Shown here in pieces: positions 20,335 through 28,551 of a stretch of 64,000 bases of DNA. The stretch lies in the NCBI GenBank assembly GCA_963820965.1, contig CAWGCC010000031.1, positions 186,001 through 250,000 on the forward strand, written 5' to 3'. The position numbers were made by a program, and so were the translations under genes. This DNA is from DATEDA01 sp963820965. GTDB taxonomy: Bacteria > Pseudomonadota > Gammaproteobacteria > Burkholderiales > SG8-39. Numbering within the stretch: the first letter of the stretch is position 1; the number at the start of each line of letters is the position of its first letter. The notes under the pieces were generated by a model. That model was not told where the DNA came from. It worked only from the letters and a program-made list of their open reading frames with translations, and made no database searches.

Positions 20335-20350
20335 AGGTTACCGCTACCAT
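20335..20350. promoter_or_regulatory. Candidate third LacI-type operator (autoregulatory)
   Basis: Read on the minus strand this is ATGGTAGCGGTAACCT, which matches the consensus of the two strong operators (ATGGTAGCGCTACCAT) at 12 of 16 positions. It lies 24-39 bases upstream of the lacI-family ATG, where a repressor would block its own transcription. The right half is degenerate, so confidence is moderate. Confidence 0.5.
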
Positions 20351-20749
20351 CAGGTGGTGACACTTTTCCTCAGCCAGCCGACGCAGAGGCCGTCGGAGGC
20401 TCCGACGCTCGCGGTCTACCACCGCGCGGCGGAAAGCGTGAATCTGGTCCCATCGATCGGTCAGTGACCTGTCAGCCTGTGTTTCAACGTTCGGGATCAT
20501 CCAGCCTCTCAATCGCGCTGCACGGGCGGCCCGAACGGGTTGACCGCGAACCCCAGCATCCACGCACCGCTCCGGGCGGCCGCGCGCCAATGCATGCGCT
20601 CGCCCATCCTCGCTTCGACGAGCGCGCAATCCGTCAGCCACCGGCAAGCGCTCGGCAACTAGACTCGGCTCTTCAGATGAAGCCGATGGGCGTCGGCGTC
20701 GCGACCCTGCACGCGGACGATTTCCTCCTTACCGACAGGCGATAGACAA
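20351..20749. other. Mostly non-coding stretch with a possible minus-strand coding relic
   Basis: About 400 bases between the repressor and the hydrolase gene. On the minus strand at about 20510-20655 a short frame ends in WMLGFAVNPFGPPVQRD, which looks like a genuine protein C-terminus, but a stop lies only about 50 codons upstream and I do not recognise a family. The longer open frame in this area (20333-20647, minus) has a composition typical of a shadow. The promoter of the hydrolase gene should be in the last 100 bases. Confidence 0.3.
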
Positions 20750-21631
20750 ATGTCCAGGAAACCGGTAGCGAAGCACGGCGATTCAAGCCTGCGATTCGGG
20801 ACCGCGCGACTCGAGACCGGGCTACTGCTGCACTACGCAGAGCACGGCGATCCGCACGGCGAACCGATCGTCTTCCTGCACGGGTGGCCAGACTCCTGGT
20901 TCTCTTTCAGCAGGCTCGTGCCGCTGTTGCCACAGCAGTATCGTGCGTTCTCTCTCGACCAGCGCGGGTTCGGCGACTCGGAGCGGCCCGACGGTGGTTA
21001 TGGAATCTGCGACCTCGCCACCGACGCCGTCGCCTTCCTCGATGCGCTCTCCATCGAGCGCGCCACCCTCGTGGGACACTCGTTCGGAAGCTTCGTCGCG
21101 CGACGGGTCGCGATCGCCTATCCCGAACGAGTCGCCCGGCTGGTGCTCATCGGCAGTGGTCTGTCGGCGACGAATCCGGTGACGCGGGACGTTCAGGCGG
21201 CCGTGCTGGAACTGGCGGATCCGGTGCCGGAAGCGTTCGCCCGCGACTTTCAGGCAGGCACCGCCTACATCCCGCTGCCCGAGTCGTTCTTCGAGCGGAT
21301 CGTGGTCGAGAGCCGCAAGCTGCCGGCCCGCCTCTGGCGCGACACGCTCGAGGGCCTGCTCGCATACAAGGATGCGGAGCAGCTCGTCCGGATCGCCGCG
21401 CCAACCCTCCTCATGTGGGGCGACCGCGACGCGCTGTTTCCGAGGGCGGATCAGGACCAGCTCACGGCCGCCATCCCGGGCGCCCGTCTAACGATCTATC
21501 CGGAGACCGGTCACTGCCCGAACTGGGAGCGCCCCGAGCAGGTCGCCGCCGATCTGAGCGCCTTCATCCGGGACACCCGCCCCGCCGCGGTCGAGGAAGC
21601 GAGCACCTGGTTCGCGCTTGCGTGCAGTTGA
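20750..21631 (+). CDS. Alpha/beta hydrolase (haloalkane dehalogenase/epoxide hydrolase-like fold)
   Basis: A 293-residue alpha/beta hydrolase. It has the oxyanion segment FLHGWPDSW, the nucleophile elbow GHSFGS (Ser111), a cap region, the acid residue in LLMWGDRDALFP, and the catalytic His in PETGHCPNWE. A Ser nucleophile means esterase, lactonase or C-C hydrolase rather than dehalogenase. The substrate is unknown. It is a single gene, converging with the M81 peptidase gene seven bases downstream. Confidence 0.9.
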   Translation: MSRKPVAKHGDSSLRFGTARLETGLLLHYAEHGDPHGEPIVFLHGWPDSWFSFSRLVPLLPQQYRAFSLDQRGFGDSERPDGGYGICDLATDAVAFLDALSIERATLVGHSFGSFVARRVAIAYPERVARLVLIGSGLSATNPVTRDVQAAVLELADPVPEAFARDFQAGTAYIPLPESFFERIVVESRKLPARLWRDTLEGLLAYKDAEQLVRIAAPTLLMWGDRDALFPRADQDQLTAAIPGARLTIYPETGHCPNWERPEQVAADLSAFIRDTRPAAVEEASTWFALACS

Positions 21632-21638
21632 ATGACGG

Positions 21639-23135
21639 TTACAGCGGGTCGAGCGGGTAGATCGGCCGCTTCAGCTTCTCGTAACGATAGACGGATAGAT
21701 CGGCGTTGGTTACGCCCTCGCCCTGGCACTCCACGATGTGCGAGGCGATCGGCTTGAACCCGGCGCGATAGTGGATGCGCGACTTGAGCATGAGATAGCG
21801 CGACCGCGTCGGCTCGATCCCGCAGTGGCGGAACACGACCAGGTCGAACGGCTCGTGGTGGCGTTCGGTCACCACGATTCGCGCCCGGCCCGTGTCGAGC
21901 ACCGCGGTCCGCCCCAGATAAGACTTCACCCCGGTATACATCGGGCCGGTGAACACGACCTCGCCATCGGTGAGCGCGCGCACCCGGCCGGACACTTCGA
22001 GCGGCCTGCCGGCAAGGCCGATCGACGGCATGTCGGTCTTGCCGCCGAGCGCGAGCGTCACGTTCGCGCCCGTGCCGGCCTCGACCATCTTCGCCACCGC
22101 CTCCGCATCGCGGATCGGCGCGATCGACACATCGTCCAGGCCCTGCTGCAGGATTTCGGCCACCACCGTCATCACGTCCTGCGTGCCGCCCGAGCCGCAG
22201 TTGTCGCAATGGTCGATCAGCAGGATGGGACCCGCCGGCTTCTGCCGGCCCAGCTCGTGCGCGCGCGCGATCGACTCCGCGAGCGGCTGCGGGCGGTAGA
22301 CGTATTCCTCGCGCCGGTCCCACGCGATCCTCAGCATCGCGTCGCAAACGGCCTGCGCCGCCGCCTTCCCGCCGCGACGCGCATCGCCCATGACGACCGC
22401 CGAGCACCCGGTGAACGGCGTGTCCGCGTGCGCGAACGCGGGCAGCAGCGTCGCGGCGAGCACTCTGGCCTCGCGCTCGGCCTCGCGCGCCAGCGCGACG
22501 ATGTCGCCGGACGGCCCGTCCTCGGGCGCGTGCCGCATGATCGACGGCACGAGCGGCAGCCAGCCCCAGGCCATCACCGGCTCGACCTCGCCGCGCAGCG
22601 TCCGCGCCAGGATCTCGCCGGCGAGCCGGCCTGCTTCGTACATGTCGACGTGCGGATAGGTCTTGTAGCCGGTGATGATCGTCGCGTTGGCCACCGTCTC
22701 TGGCGACAGGTTCGTGTGGTAATCGAAGGTGACCGCCACCGGCACGCGCGGCGCGATCGCGCGGACGCGCCGCAGGATCTCGCCTTCGGCGTCGTCGGCG
22801 CCGTCGACGACCATCGCGCCGTGCAGGTCGAGGAGCACGGCGTCGCAGCCGCGTCGCACTGCGTCCTCGAGCGGGCGCACGAGCGCTTCGAACGTCGGGC
22901 GCGACGCTTTGTTCGACGGCCACGACTCGGCCGCGATCGGCGTGACCGCTTCGGCGCCTTCGCGCGCCGCGATGTCGAGGAACGCGGCGAACGGCGAGTT
23001 CGTGCCCGCGAGCGCCGTCTTCGCCCGATCGCCGTAGAGCGGTCCCTCGCCGTGGCCGAAGAATGCGAGCGGCGTCGCGATCGGCGAGAAGGTGTTGGTC
23101 TCGTGCTTGATCTGGGCGATTACGAAGCGCTTCAT
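21639..23135 (-). CDS. M81 family metallopeptidase (MlrC-like)
   Basis: A 498-residue protein with the MlrC N-terminal domain (HETNTFSP near the start, DLHGAMV, FDYHTNLS, GYKTYPHVDM) and MlrC C-terminal domain (LIDHCDNCGSGGTQD, ALGGKTD). The conserved Asp/His residues of these motifs are the presumed Zn ligands. The namesake MlrC (microcystinase C) cleaves linearised microcystin and short peptides. Most family members have unknown substrates and commonly sit next to peptide ABC transporters, as here. ATG at 23135. Confidence 0.92.
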   Translation of the reverse strand: MKRFVIAQIKHETNTFSPIATPLAFFGHGEGPLYGDRAKTALAGTNSPFAAFLDIAAREGAEAVTPIAAESWPSNKASRPTFEALVRPLEDAVRRGCDAVLLDLHGAMVVDGADDAEGEILRRVRAIAPRVPVAVTFDYHTNLSPETVANATIITGYKTYPHVDMYEAGRLAGEILARTLRGEVEPVMAWGWLPLVPSIMRHAPEDGPSGDIVALAREAEREARVLAATLLPAFAHADTPFTGCSAVVMGDARRGGKAAAQAVCDAMLRIAWDRREEYVYRPQPLAESIARAHELGRQKPAGPILLIDHCDNCGSGGTQDVMTVVAEILQQGLDDVSIAPIRDAEAVAKMVEAGTGANVTLALGGKTDMPSIGLAGRPLEVSGRVRALTDGEVVFTGPMYTGVKSYLGRTAVLDTGRARIVVTERHHEPFDLVVFRHCGIEPTRSRYLMLKSRIHYRAGFKPIASHIVECQGEGVTNADLSVYRYEKLKRPIYPLDPL

Positions 23136-23281
23136 GCCTGAGTCTCAACGAGAGGCCACGCAGAGTACGCGGCGGAGGCCGTCGAATATCAATTGACGAC
23201 CGCCGCACCGCTCACGCATCTCGTCGCTGACGCTTCGTCTGCGTTCTCTGCGCCCGTTGCGTTCTTTGCGCTGGCATCCCT
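23136..23281. other. Spacer between the two M81 genes with a purine-biased repeat-like motif
   Basis: The 146 bases contain no gene. On the minus strand, short motifs such as GCAAAGAACGCAACG and GCGCAGAGAACGCAGACG form a degenerate internal repeat (about 23225-23275), a pattern seen in intergenic spacers of GC-rich betaproteobacteria. No function can be assigned. Confidence 0.4.
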
Positions 23282-24787
23282 TCAACCGGCGAAAGCCGGA
23301 CCGAGGGGCCGCAGCCGCATGCCCCGCCGCAGCCGCGTCCACTTGAACTCCGCCGGGTCGGCGAGCGCAGGGCCCGGCGCGCGCACCACCAGCACCTCGC
23401 GCGCGATCGGCTGGAAGTCGGCGCGGAAATGGACCGAGCTCTTCAGCGCCACGATCCGCTCGCGAGCCGGCTCGATCCCGACGTGGCGGAACATCTCCTG
23501 GTCCGCGGCCTGGCACTTCACCGACGCGAGGACGACGCGCACCCCGGGCGCGGCGCGGCTGCGGAGCGCAGCCATCCGCCCGAGCCGCATCCGGAAACCG
23601 TTGAACATCGGCCCGGTGCACGTGAACCGGCCGTCGCCGAGCGCCTCCACCGTGAACTCGCCGGCGAGCGACTGCCGGCCGGGGACGCCCGAGGTCTCGC
23701 CGAGCGCAAACCGCGCGGTCCCGCCGACGCCCACCTCGTGCGCCCGCGCCGCCGAGAGCGGGTCGATCAGCAGGCCGAGCGTCGCGGCTTCGGGCCGGTG
23801 ACGCATGAGCGCGTCGAGCAGCCCGGTAGTGTCGCCGTTGCCGCCCGCGCCCGGGTTGTCCTGGGTGTCGGCGAGAATGACCGGCCGGCCGGGCTCGCCG
23901 CGCTGCATCGCCCGCAGCACCGCGTCGTCGGGATCGTGGAGCTCGAGCGCGAACTCCGGTTCGGCATCGGCGATCGCGCCGCGCAGCGTGCGCGTCGCCG
24001 TGCGCACCACGGTCTCGTCGGCACCGTAGCCGAATGCCGCCATGCCGCACTCGGGGATGTCGGCCATCGGGAAACCGGGCGTGAACGAGAGCGATACGCC
24101 GTGCATGGCCTCGAGCGCGGAGAGCGTCTCGTAGAGCGCTTTCGCCGGCGTCATGAAGGTGCACTGAGACGGGATGCCGGTGAGATAGTCGAGCGCGCCA
24201 TGGCTCTTCGCGAGCGGACGCCCGCCGCGGAGGGTCGCGTCGAGGAGCCGCGCGGCGCGCGCACCCGTCTCGGCCATGTCGACGTGCGGATAGGTGCGAT
24301 AGGCCACGAGCCCGTCGCAACGCTCCACCATCGCCCGGGTCACGTTCGCGTGCAGGTCGAGGCTCGCGACGACCGGAACGCGGCTGCCGGCGACGCGCCG
24401 CACCCGCCCGAGCAACTCGCCCTCGCCGTCGTCGAGATGCTCGGTCACCATCGCGCCGTGCAGATCGAGGTAGACGGCGTCGAACGGACCTTCCGCCTCG
24501 AGCCGGCGGACGATCTCGCCCACGATCCGCTCGTAGGCGTCGCGCGTGACGTGCGCCGAGGGGCTCGCGGCCGCCCATGCAAGTCCGACGCACCGGTGGC
24601 CGAGCGCTGCGAGCTCGCGGAGCGCGCCCGCTGCCGGTATGTTCGCGCCGTCCACTGCGGCGGGGATCGCGTTTCCGAACGAGACGCCCGGCCAGCCGCC
24701 GCCCTTCTCGAACGCCTCGTAATCGGCCTTGCTCGGCGCGAAGGTATTCGTCTCGTGCTGGAAGCCGCCGACCGCGATGCGGGCCAT
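23282..24787 (-). CDS. M81 family metallopeptidase (MlrC-like), second copy
   Basis: A 501-residue paralogue of the preceding protein. Both MlrC domains are complete: GGFQHETNTFAPS, DLHGAMVTEH, LDLHANVTRA, YRTYPHVDMAE, then LADTQDNPGAGGNGDTTGLL and the C-terminal VKCQAADQEMFRHVGIEP. The two proteins are clearly diverged, so this is an old duplication or separate acquisitions with different specificity. The start at 24787 faces the divergent peptide-binding protein gene across a 117-base spacer, which would hold both promoters. Confidence 0.92.
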   Translation of the reverse strand: MARIAVGGFQHETNTFAPSKADYEAFEKGGGWPGVSFGNAIPAAVDGANIPAAGALRELAALGHRCVGLAWAAASPSAHVTRDAYERIVGEIVRRLEAEGPFDAVYLDLHGAMVTEHLDDGEGELLGRVRRVAGSRVPVVASLDLHANVTRAMVERCDGLVAYRTYPHVDMAETGARAARLLDATLRGGRPLAKSHGALDYLTGIPSQCTFMTPAKALYETLSALEAMHGVSLSFTPGFPMADIPECGMAAFGYGADETVVRTATRTLRGAIADAEPEFALELHDPDDAVLRAMQRGEPGRPVILADTQDNPGAGGNGDTTGLLDALMRHRPEAATLGLLIDPLSAARAHEVGVGGTARFALGETSGVPGRQSLAGEFTVEALGDGRFTCTGPMFNGFRMRLGRMAALRSRAAPGVRVVLASVKCQAADQEMFRHVGIEPARERIVALKSSVHFRADFQPIAREVLVVRAPGPALADPAEFKWTRLRRGMRLRPLGPAFAG

Positions 24788-24904
24788 CTGGAGCCGTCCG
24801 CCTGAAGCGAAAGTGAGCGAGGGTAGCGGAATCGAGGCGCCTTGTGGCAGGCAGGCGCTTCGGCTATCGTCATCGCCTTAGCGCCCTCGGAGGGGAGGTT
24901 CGTC

Positions 24905-26482
24905 ATGTCCGCCGTCCGCATGCTCGCGCTCGTCCTCGCCGCCGCTGCCGGGCTCGCCCAGGCGCAGGGCGATCCGAAGGTGTTGCGCATCGTCCCGCAC
25001 TCCAACCTGAACATCCTCGACCCGATCTGGACGACGCAGTACATGGCCCGCAATCACGGGTACATGATCTACGACACGCTGTTCGGGACGGATGAGAAGA
25101 GCCAGGTCAAGCCGCAGATGGTGGACACCTGGACGATGAGCCCCGACAACCGGCTGTGGACGTTCACGCTGCGATCCGGCCTCGAGTTCCACGACGGCGC
25201 CCCGGTGACGGGCGAGGACGTCATCGCCTCCATCCAGCGTTGGGGCAAGCGCGACGCGATGGGGCAGAAGCTGATGACCTTCGTCGACCGCATGGACTCG
25301 CCGAATCCGAAGACGTTCCGCATCTTCCTGCGCGAGGCTTGCGGCTTCGTCCTGGAGGCGCTCGGCAAGCCGTCGTCGAACGTGCCGTTCATCATGCCGA
25401 AGCGCGTCGCCGAGACGCCCGCCGACAGGCAGATCGAGGAGCACGTCGGCAGCGGGCCCTACGTCTTCAAGCGCGACGAGTTCAAGCCCGGCGACAAGGC
25501 CGTGTACGTGAAGAACGCGAAGTACGTGCCGCGGAAGGAAGCGCCTTCCGGCACCGCCGGCGGCAAGCACGTCTTCATCGACCGCGTCGAGTGGAACCTC
25601 GCGCTCCGCGATGCGCAGGCGCAGGTGAACGCGCTCGCGAAGGGCGAGGTCGACATCCTCGAGCGTCCCGCGTTCGAAAGCTATGAGCAGCTGAGGAAGG
25701 CCGACGGCGTGGCGCTCGTCAACAAGGACCCGCTCGGCTTCCAGTACATGGGTCGCTTCAACCACCTGCACCCGCCGTTCAACAACCAGAAGGTGCGCCA
25801 GGCGGCGATGGCGGCGATGACGCAGGAGCCGTTCCTGCGCGCGCAGGTCGGCGTGAAGGAGTTCTACCGCAGTTGCGCGTCGATGTTCACCTGCGGCTCG
25901 CCCTACGGCAGCGCCAAGGGGAGCGATATCCAGTCGAAGTCGAGCATGAAGAAGGCGCAGGAGCTGCTCAAGGCCTCGGGCTACGACGGCACGCCGGTGG
26001 TCATCCTGAAACCGACCGATCTCGCGTCGATCCAGAAGCTGCCGGACGTGGCGGCACAGCTCCTGCGCCAGGCCGGTTTCAAGGTCGATCTGCAGGCGAT
26101 GGACTGGAACACGGTCGTCTCGCGGCGCGCGAAGAAGGAACCGCCGGCGCAGGGCGGCTGGAACATGTTCCTCACCGCCTGGGTCGCGCCCGACATCTGG
26201 AACCCGCTCACCAACGCGGCGATCGGCGCGCAGGGCGAGAAGTCCTGGTTCGGCTGGCCTACCGACGCCGAGATCGAGAAGCTGCGCGACCAGTTCGCGC
26301 GCGAGACCGACGAGGCGCGGAAGAAGGCGATCGCAGAGGCGATCCAGGCGCGCGCGTTCGAGGTGGCGACGCACGCGCCGCTCGGCGAGTACGTGAACCC
26401 GCTAGCCGCGCGGAAGAACGTCGCGGGCTTCGTGATCGGCCCGGGCGACATCTACTGGAACCTGAGGAAGGCCGGCGACTGA
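24905..26482 (+). CDS. Peptide-type ABC transporter substrate-binding protein (SBP family 5)
   Basis: A 525-residue DppA/OppA-like periplasmic protein. The signal peptide covers about residues 1-22 (cleavage near AQAQG). The family 5 signature region follows: LWTFTLRSGLEFHDGAPVTG, then EDVIASIQRWGKRD, and later HPPFNNQKVRQAAMAAM. The ATG at 24905 is preferred over an upstream in-frame codon at 24842 because it has a GGAGGGGAGG ribosome binding site and leads straight into the signal peptide. It heads a complete importer operon (two permeases and a fused ATPase) divergent from two M81 peptidases, suggesting uptake of a peptide that those enzymes cleave (inference). Confidence 0.93.
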   Translation: MSAVRMLALVLAAAAGLAQAQGDPKVLRIVPHSNLNILDPIWTTQYMARNHGYMIYDTLFGTDEKSQVKPQMVDTWTMSPDNRLWTFTLRSGLEFHDGAPVTGEDVIASIQRWGKRDAMGQKLMTFVDRMDSPNPKTFRIFLREACGFVLEALGKPSSNVPFIMPKRVAETPADRQIEEHVGSGPYVFKRDEFKPGDKAVYVKNAKYVPRKEAPSGTAGGKHVFIDRVEWNLALRDAQAQVNALAKGEVDILERPAFESYEQLRKADGVALVNKDPLGFQYMGRFNHLHPPFNNQKVRQAAMAAMTQEPFLRAQVGVKEFYRSCASMFTCGSPYGSAKGSDIQSKSSMKKAQELLKASGYDGTPVVILKPTDLASIQKLPDVAAQLLRQAGFKVDLQAMDWNTVVSRRAKKEPPAQGGWNMFLTAWVAPDIWNPLTNAAIGAQGEKSWFGWPTDAEIEKLRDQFARETDEARKKAIAEAIQARAFEVATHAPLGEYVNPLAARKNVAGFVIGPGDIYWNLRKAGD

Positions 26483-26531
26483 CAGAATGGCCGCGGATCG
26501 GCGGCGGGTGTAGATCCGTGGCGATCCGCTG

Positions 26532-27473
26532 ATGTGGGCGTTCCTCGCCCGCCGCATCGCGGCGACGATACCGGTGCTCGCCGTCGTCGCGGTGCTGGTG
26601 TTCCTGATGCTCCGGCTCACGCCGGGCGATCCGGCGGCGATCCTCGCCGGCGACGCCGCCAACGCGGAGCAGATCGCCAGCATCCGCGCGAGTCTCGGTC
26701 TGGACAAGCCGCTCCCCGCCCAGTTCGCGATCTGGTTCGGCAACCTTCTCGCCGGCGACCTCGGCGAGTCGTTCTACTTCAGGATGAAGGTGACGGCGCT
26801 GATCGGACAGCGCCTGGAGCCGACGTTCGCGCTCGCGAGCCTGACGATCCTCATCGCGGTCGCCGTTGCGGTGCCGCTGGGTGTCGCCGCCGCATGGCGC
26901 TTCGGCGGGTGGTTAGACCGCGTGCTGATGGGATTTTCGGTGCTCGGCTTCTCGGTGCCGGTGTTCGTCCTCGCGTACGTCCTCATCTACATCGTGTCGC
27001 TCAAGCTCGGGTGGCTCCCGGTGCAGGGCTACCAGCGGCTCGCGAGCGGATTCTGGGGTTGCCTCAAGCATCTCGTCCTGCCGGCGATCACGCTGTCGGT
27101 CGTCTACATCGCGCTCATCGCGCGGGTGACGCGGGCGTCGGTGCTGGAGGCGCTCGGCGAAGACTACATCCGCACCGCACGCGCCAAGGGGCTGTCGGAG
27201 ATCCGCGTGCTCGTCCGGCACGCTCTCGCCAACGCCGCGGTGCCGATCGCCACCGTCATCGGCATCGGCGTCGCGCTGCTGATCGGCGGCGTGGTGGTGA
27301 CCGAATCGGTATACGCCATTCCCGGCCTCGGACGGCTCACCGTCGACGCCGTGCTCGCGCGTGACTTCCCGACCATCCAAGGCGTGATCCTCTTCTTCTC
27401 GTTCGCGTACGTGCTCGTGAACCTGCTCGTCGACCTCTCCTACGTGTTCTTCGATCCGCGGATCCGGTACTGA
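26532..27473 (+). CDS. Peptide-type ABC transporter permease (DppB-like)
   Basis: A 313-residue integral membrane protein with about six transmembrane helices. The N-terminal signature FLMLRLTPGDPAAILAGDA belongs to the DppB/OppB class. The EAA-type coupling motif is EALGEDYIRTARAKGLSEIR (EAA---G). It forms the translocation pore with the DppC-like subunit. Its start lies 49 bases after the binding-protein gene, in the same operon. Confidence 0.95.
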   Translation: MWAFLARRIAATIPVLAVVAVLVFLMLRLTPGDPAAILAGDAANAEQIASIRASLGLDKPLPAQFAIWFGNLLAGDLGESFYFRMKVTALIGQRLEPTFALASLTILIAVAVAVPLGVAAAWRFGGWLDRVLMGFSVLGFSVPVFVLAYVLIYIVSLKLGWLPVQGYQRLASGFWGCLKHLVLPAITLSVVYIALIARVTRASVLEALGEDYIRTARAKGLSEIRVLVRHALANAAVPIATVIGIGVALLIGGVVVTESVYAIPGLGRLTVDAVLARDFPTIQGVILFFSFAYVLVNLLVDLSYVFFDPRIRY

Positions 27474-27499
27474 TGAACGTTTCCGGGACGCCGATGCCC

Positions 27500-27550
27500 G
27501 CTCCCTCTCCCCCGACGCTGCGGGAGAGGGGGGCAGCGCGCCGATCGGGT
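27500..27550. repeat. Dispersed palindromic repeat related to the 7.2-kb tandem unit
   Basis: CCCTCTCCC (27503-27511) pairs with GGGAGAGGG (27522-27530). The hairpin is followed by GGGCAGCGCGCCGAT, the same downstream block that follows the hairpins at 7.2-7.3 kb. It lies inside the dppB-dppC spacer, where such REP-like hairpins often stabilise or attenuate operon mRNA. Confidence 0.8.
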
Positions 27551-27621
27551 GCCCGGGTTGCGAGGGCGCCGCGTGGGTATGGTACGCGGCGCCCGGTCCA
27601 TCGGCAGGCGCGCGGTCGACG

Positions 27622-28551
27622 ATGAACGCCCCCGGCTACGACGCGCTGTCCATCGAATCGGCCGCGGTGCGCCCGCAGGACGGCGCCTGGCGGCGGCTCC
27701 GCGCCAGCTGGTCCGTGCGTCTGGGAGGCGCCGCGCTCATGCTGCTTCTCGCCATCGCGCTCGCGGCGCCGTGGCTGGGCACGGTGGACCCGACGCTCTT
27801 CGACGCCGCAAGCCGGGACCTTCTGCCCGGAGAGTCGGGGGAGATCACGACGCTAGACGGCGAGCAGATCAAGCACAAGTTTCTCATGGGCTCCGACTCG
27901 TTCGGCCGCGACATCTACAGCCGCGTCGTCTACGGTACGCGGATCTCGCTCCTCGTCGCCGTCTCATCGGCGGTGGTGGCGCTCGTCTTCGGCATCGTGC
28001 TCGGCTTGAGCGCCGGCTACCTGCGTCGCCTCGACGGCCCGCTGATGCGCGTGATGGACGGCGTGATGGCGATCCCCGCGATCCTGCTCGCGATCGCGCT
28101 CGTCGCGCTGTGGAAGGCAAGCCTCCTGACCGTCGTCGTCGCGATTGCGATCCCCGAGATCCCGCGCGTGACGCGGCTCGTCCGCTCGCTCGTGCTCACG
28201 ATCCGCGAGGAGCCCTACGTCGAGGCGGCGGTGGCGCTCGGCACGCCGACGCCGAAAATCATGTTCGGCCACATCCTCCCGAACACGATCGCGCCGCTGC
28301 TCGTGCAGGGCACGTATATCTGCGCCGCGGCGATCCTGGTGGAGGCGATCCTGTCGTTCCTCGGCGTGGGTCTGCCGCCCGACATCCCGACGTGGGGGAA
28401 CATCATGGCCGAGGGGCGCGTGCAGTTCATCGCGTACCCGCACAACGTCTTCTTTCCCGGAATCTTCCTCGCGGTCACGGTGCTCGCGGTCAACATCCTG
28501 GGCGACGGCCTGCGCGACACGCTGGACCCTCGGATGGCGCGGCGTCTGTGA
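27622..28551 (+). CDS. Peptide-type ABC transporter permease (DppC-like)
   Basis: A 309-residue permease partner with the N-terminal cytoplasmic segment typical of DppC/OppC, about six transmembrane helices, the HKFLMGSDSFGRDIYSRVVY signature and an EAA loop (EEPYVEAAVALGTPTPKIMF). It is separated from dppB by 148 bases that contain a palindromic repeat. Its stop overlaps the GTG start of the ATPase gene, indicating coupled translation. Confidence 0.95.
   Translation: MNAPGYDALSIESAAVRPQDGAWRRLRASWSVRLGGAALMLLLAIALAAPWLGTVDPTLFDAASRDLLPGESGEITTLDGEQIKHKFLMGSDSFGRDIYSRVVYGTRISLLVAVSSAVVALVFGIVLGLSAGYLRRLDGPLMRVMDGVMAIPAILLAIALVALWKASLLTVVVAIAIPEIPRVTRLVRSLVLTIREEPYVEAAVALGTPTPKIMFGHILPNTIAPLLVQGTYICAAAILVEAILSFLGVGLPPDIPTWGNIMAEGRVQFIAYPHNVFFPGIFLAVTVLAVNILGDGLRDTLDPRMARRL

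Noticed and set aside
20333..20647. 104-codon minus-strand frame upstream of the lacI-family gene
   Set aside because: Biased composition (Arg, Ala), no ribosome binding site or motif, and it covers the candidate operator at 20335-20350.
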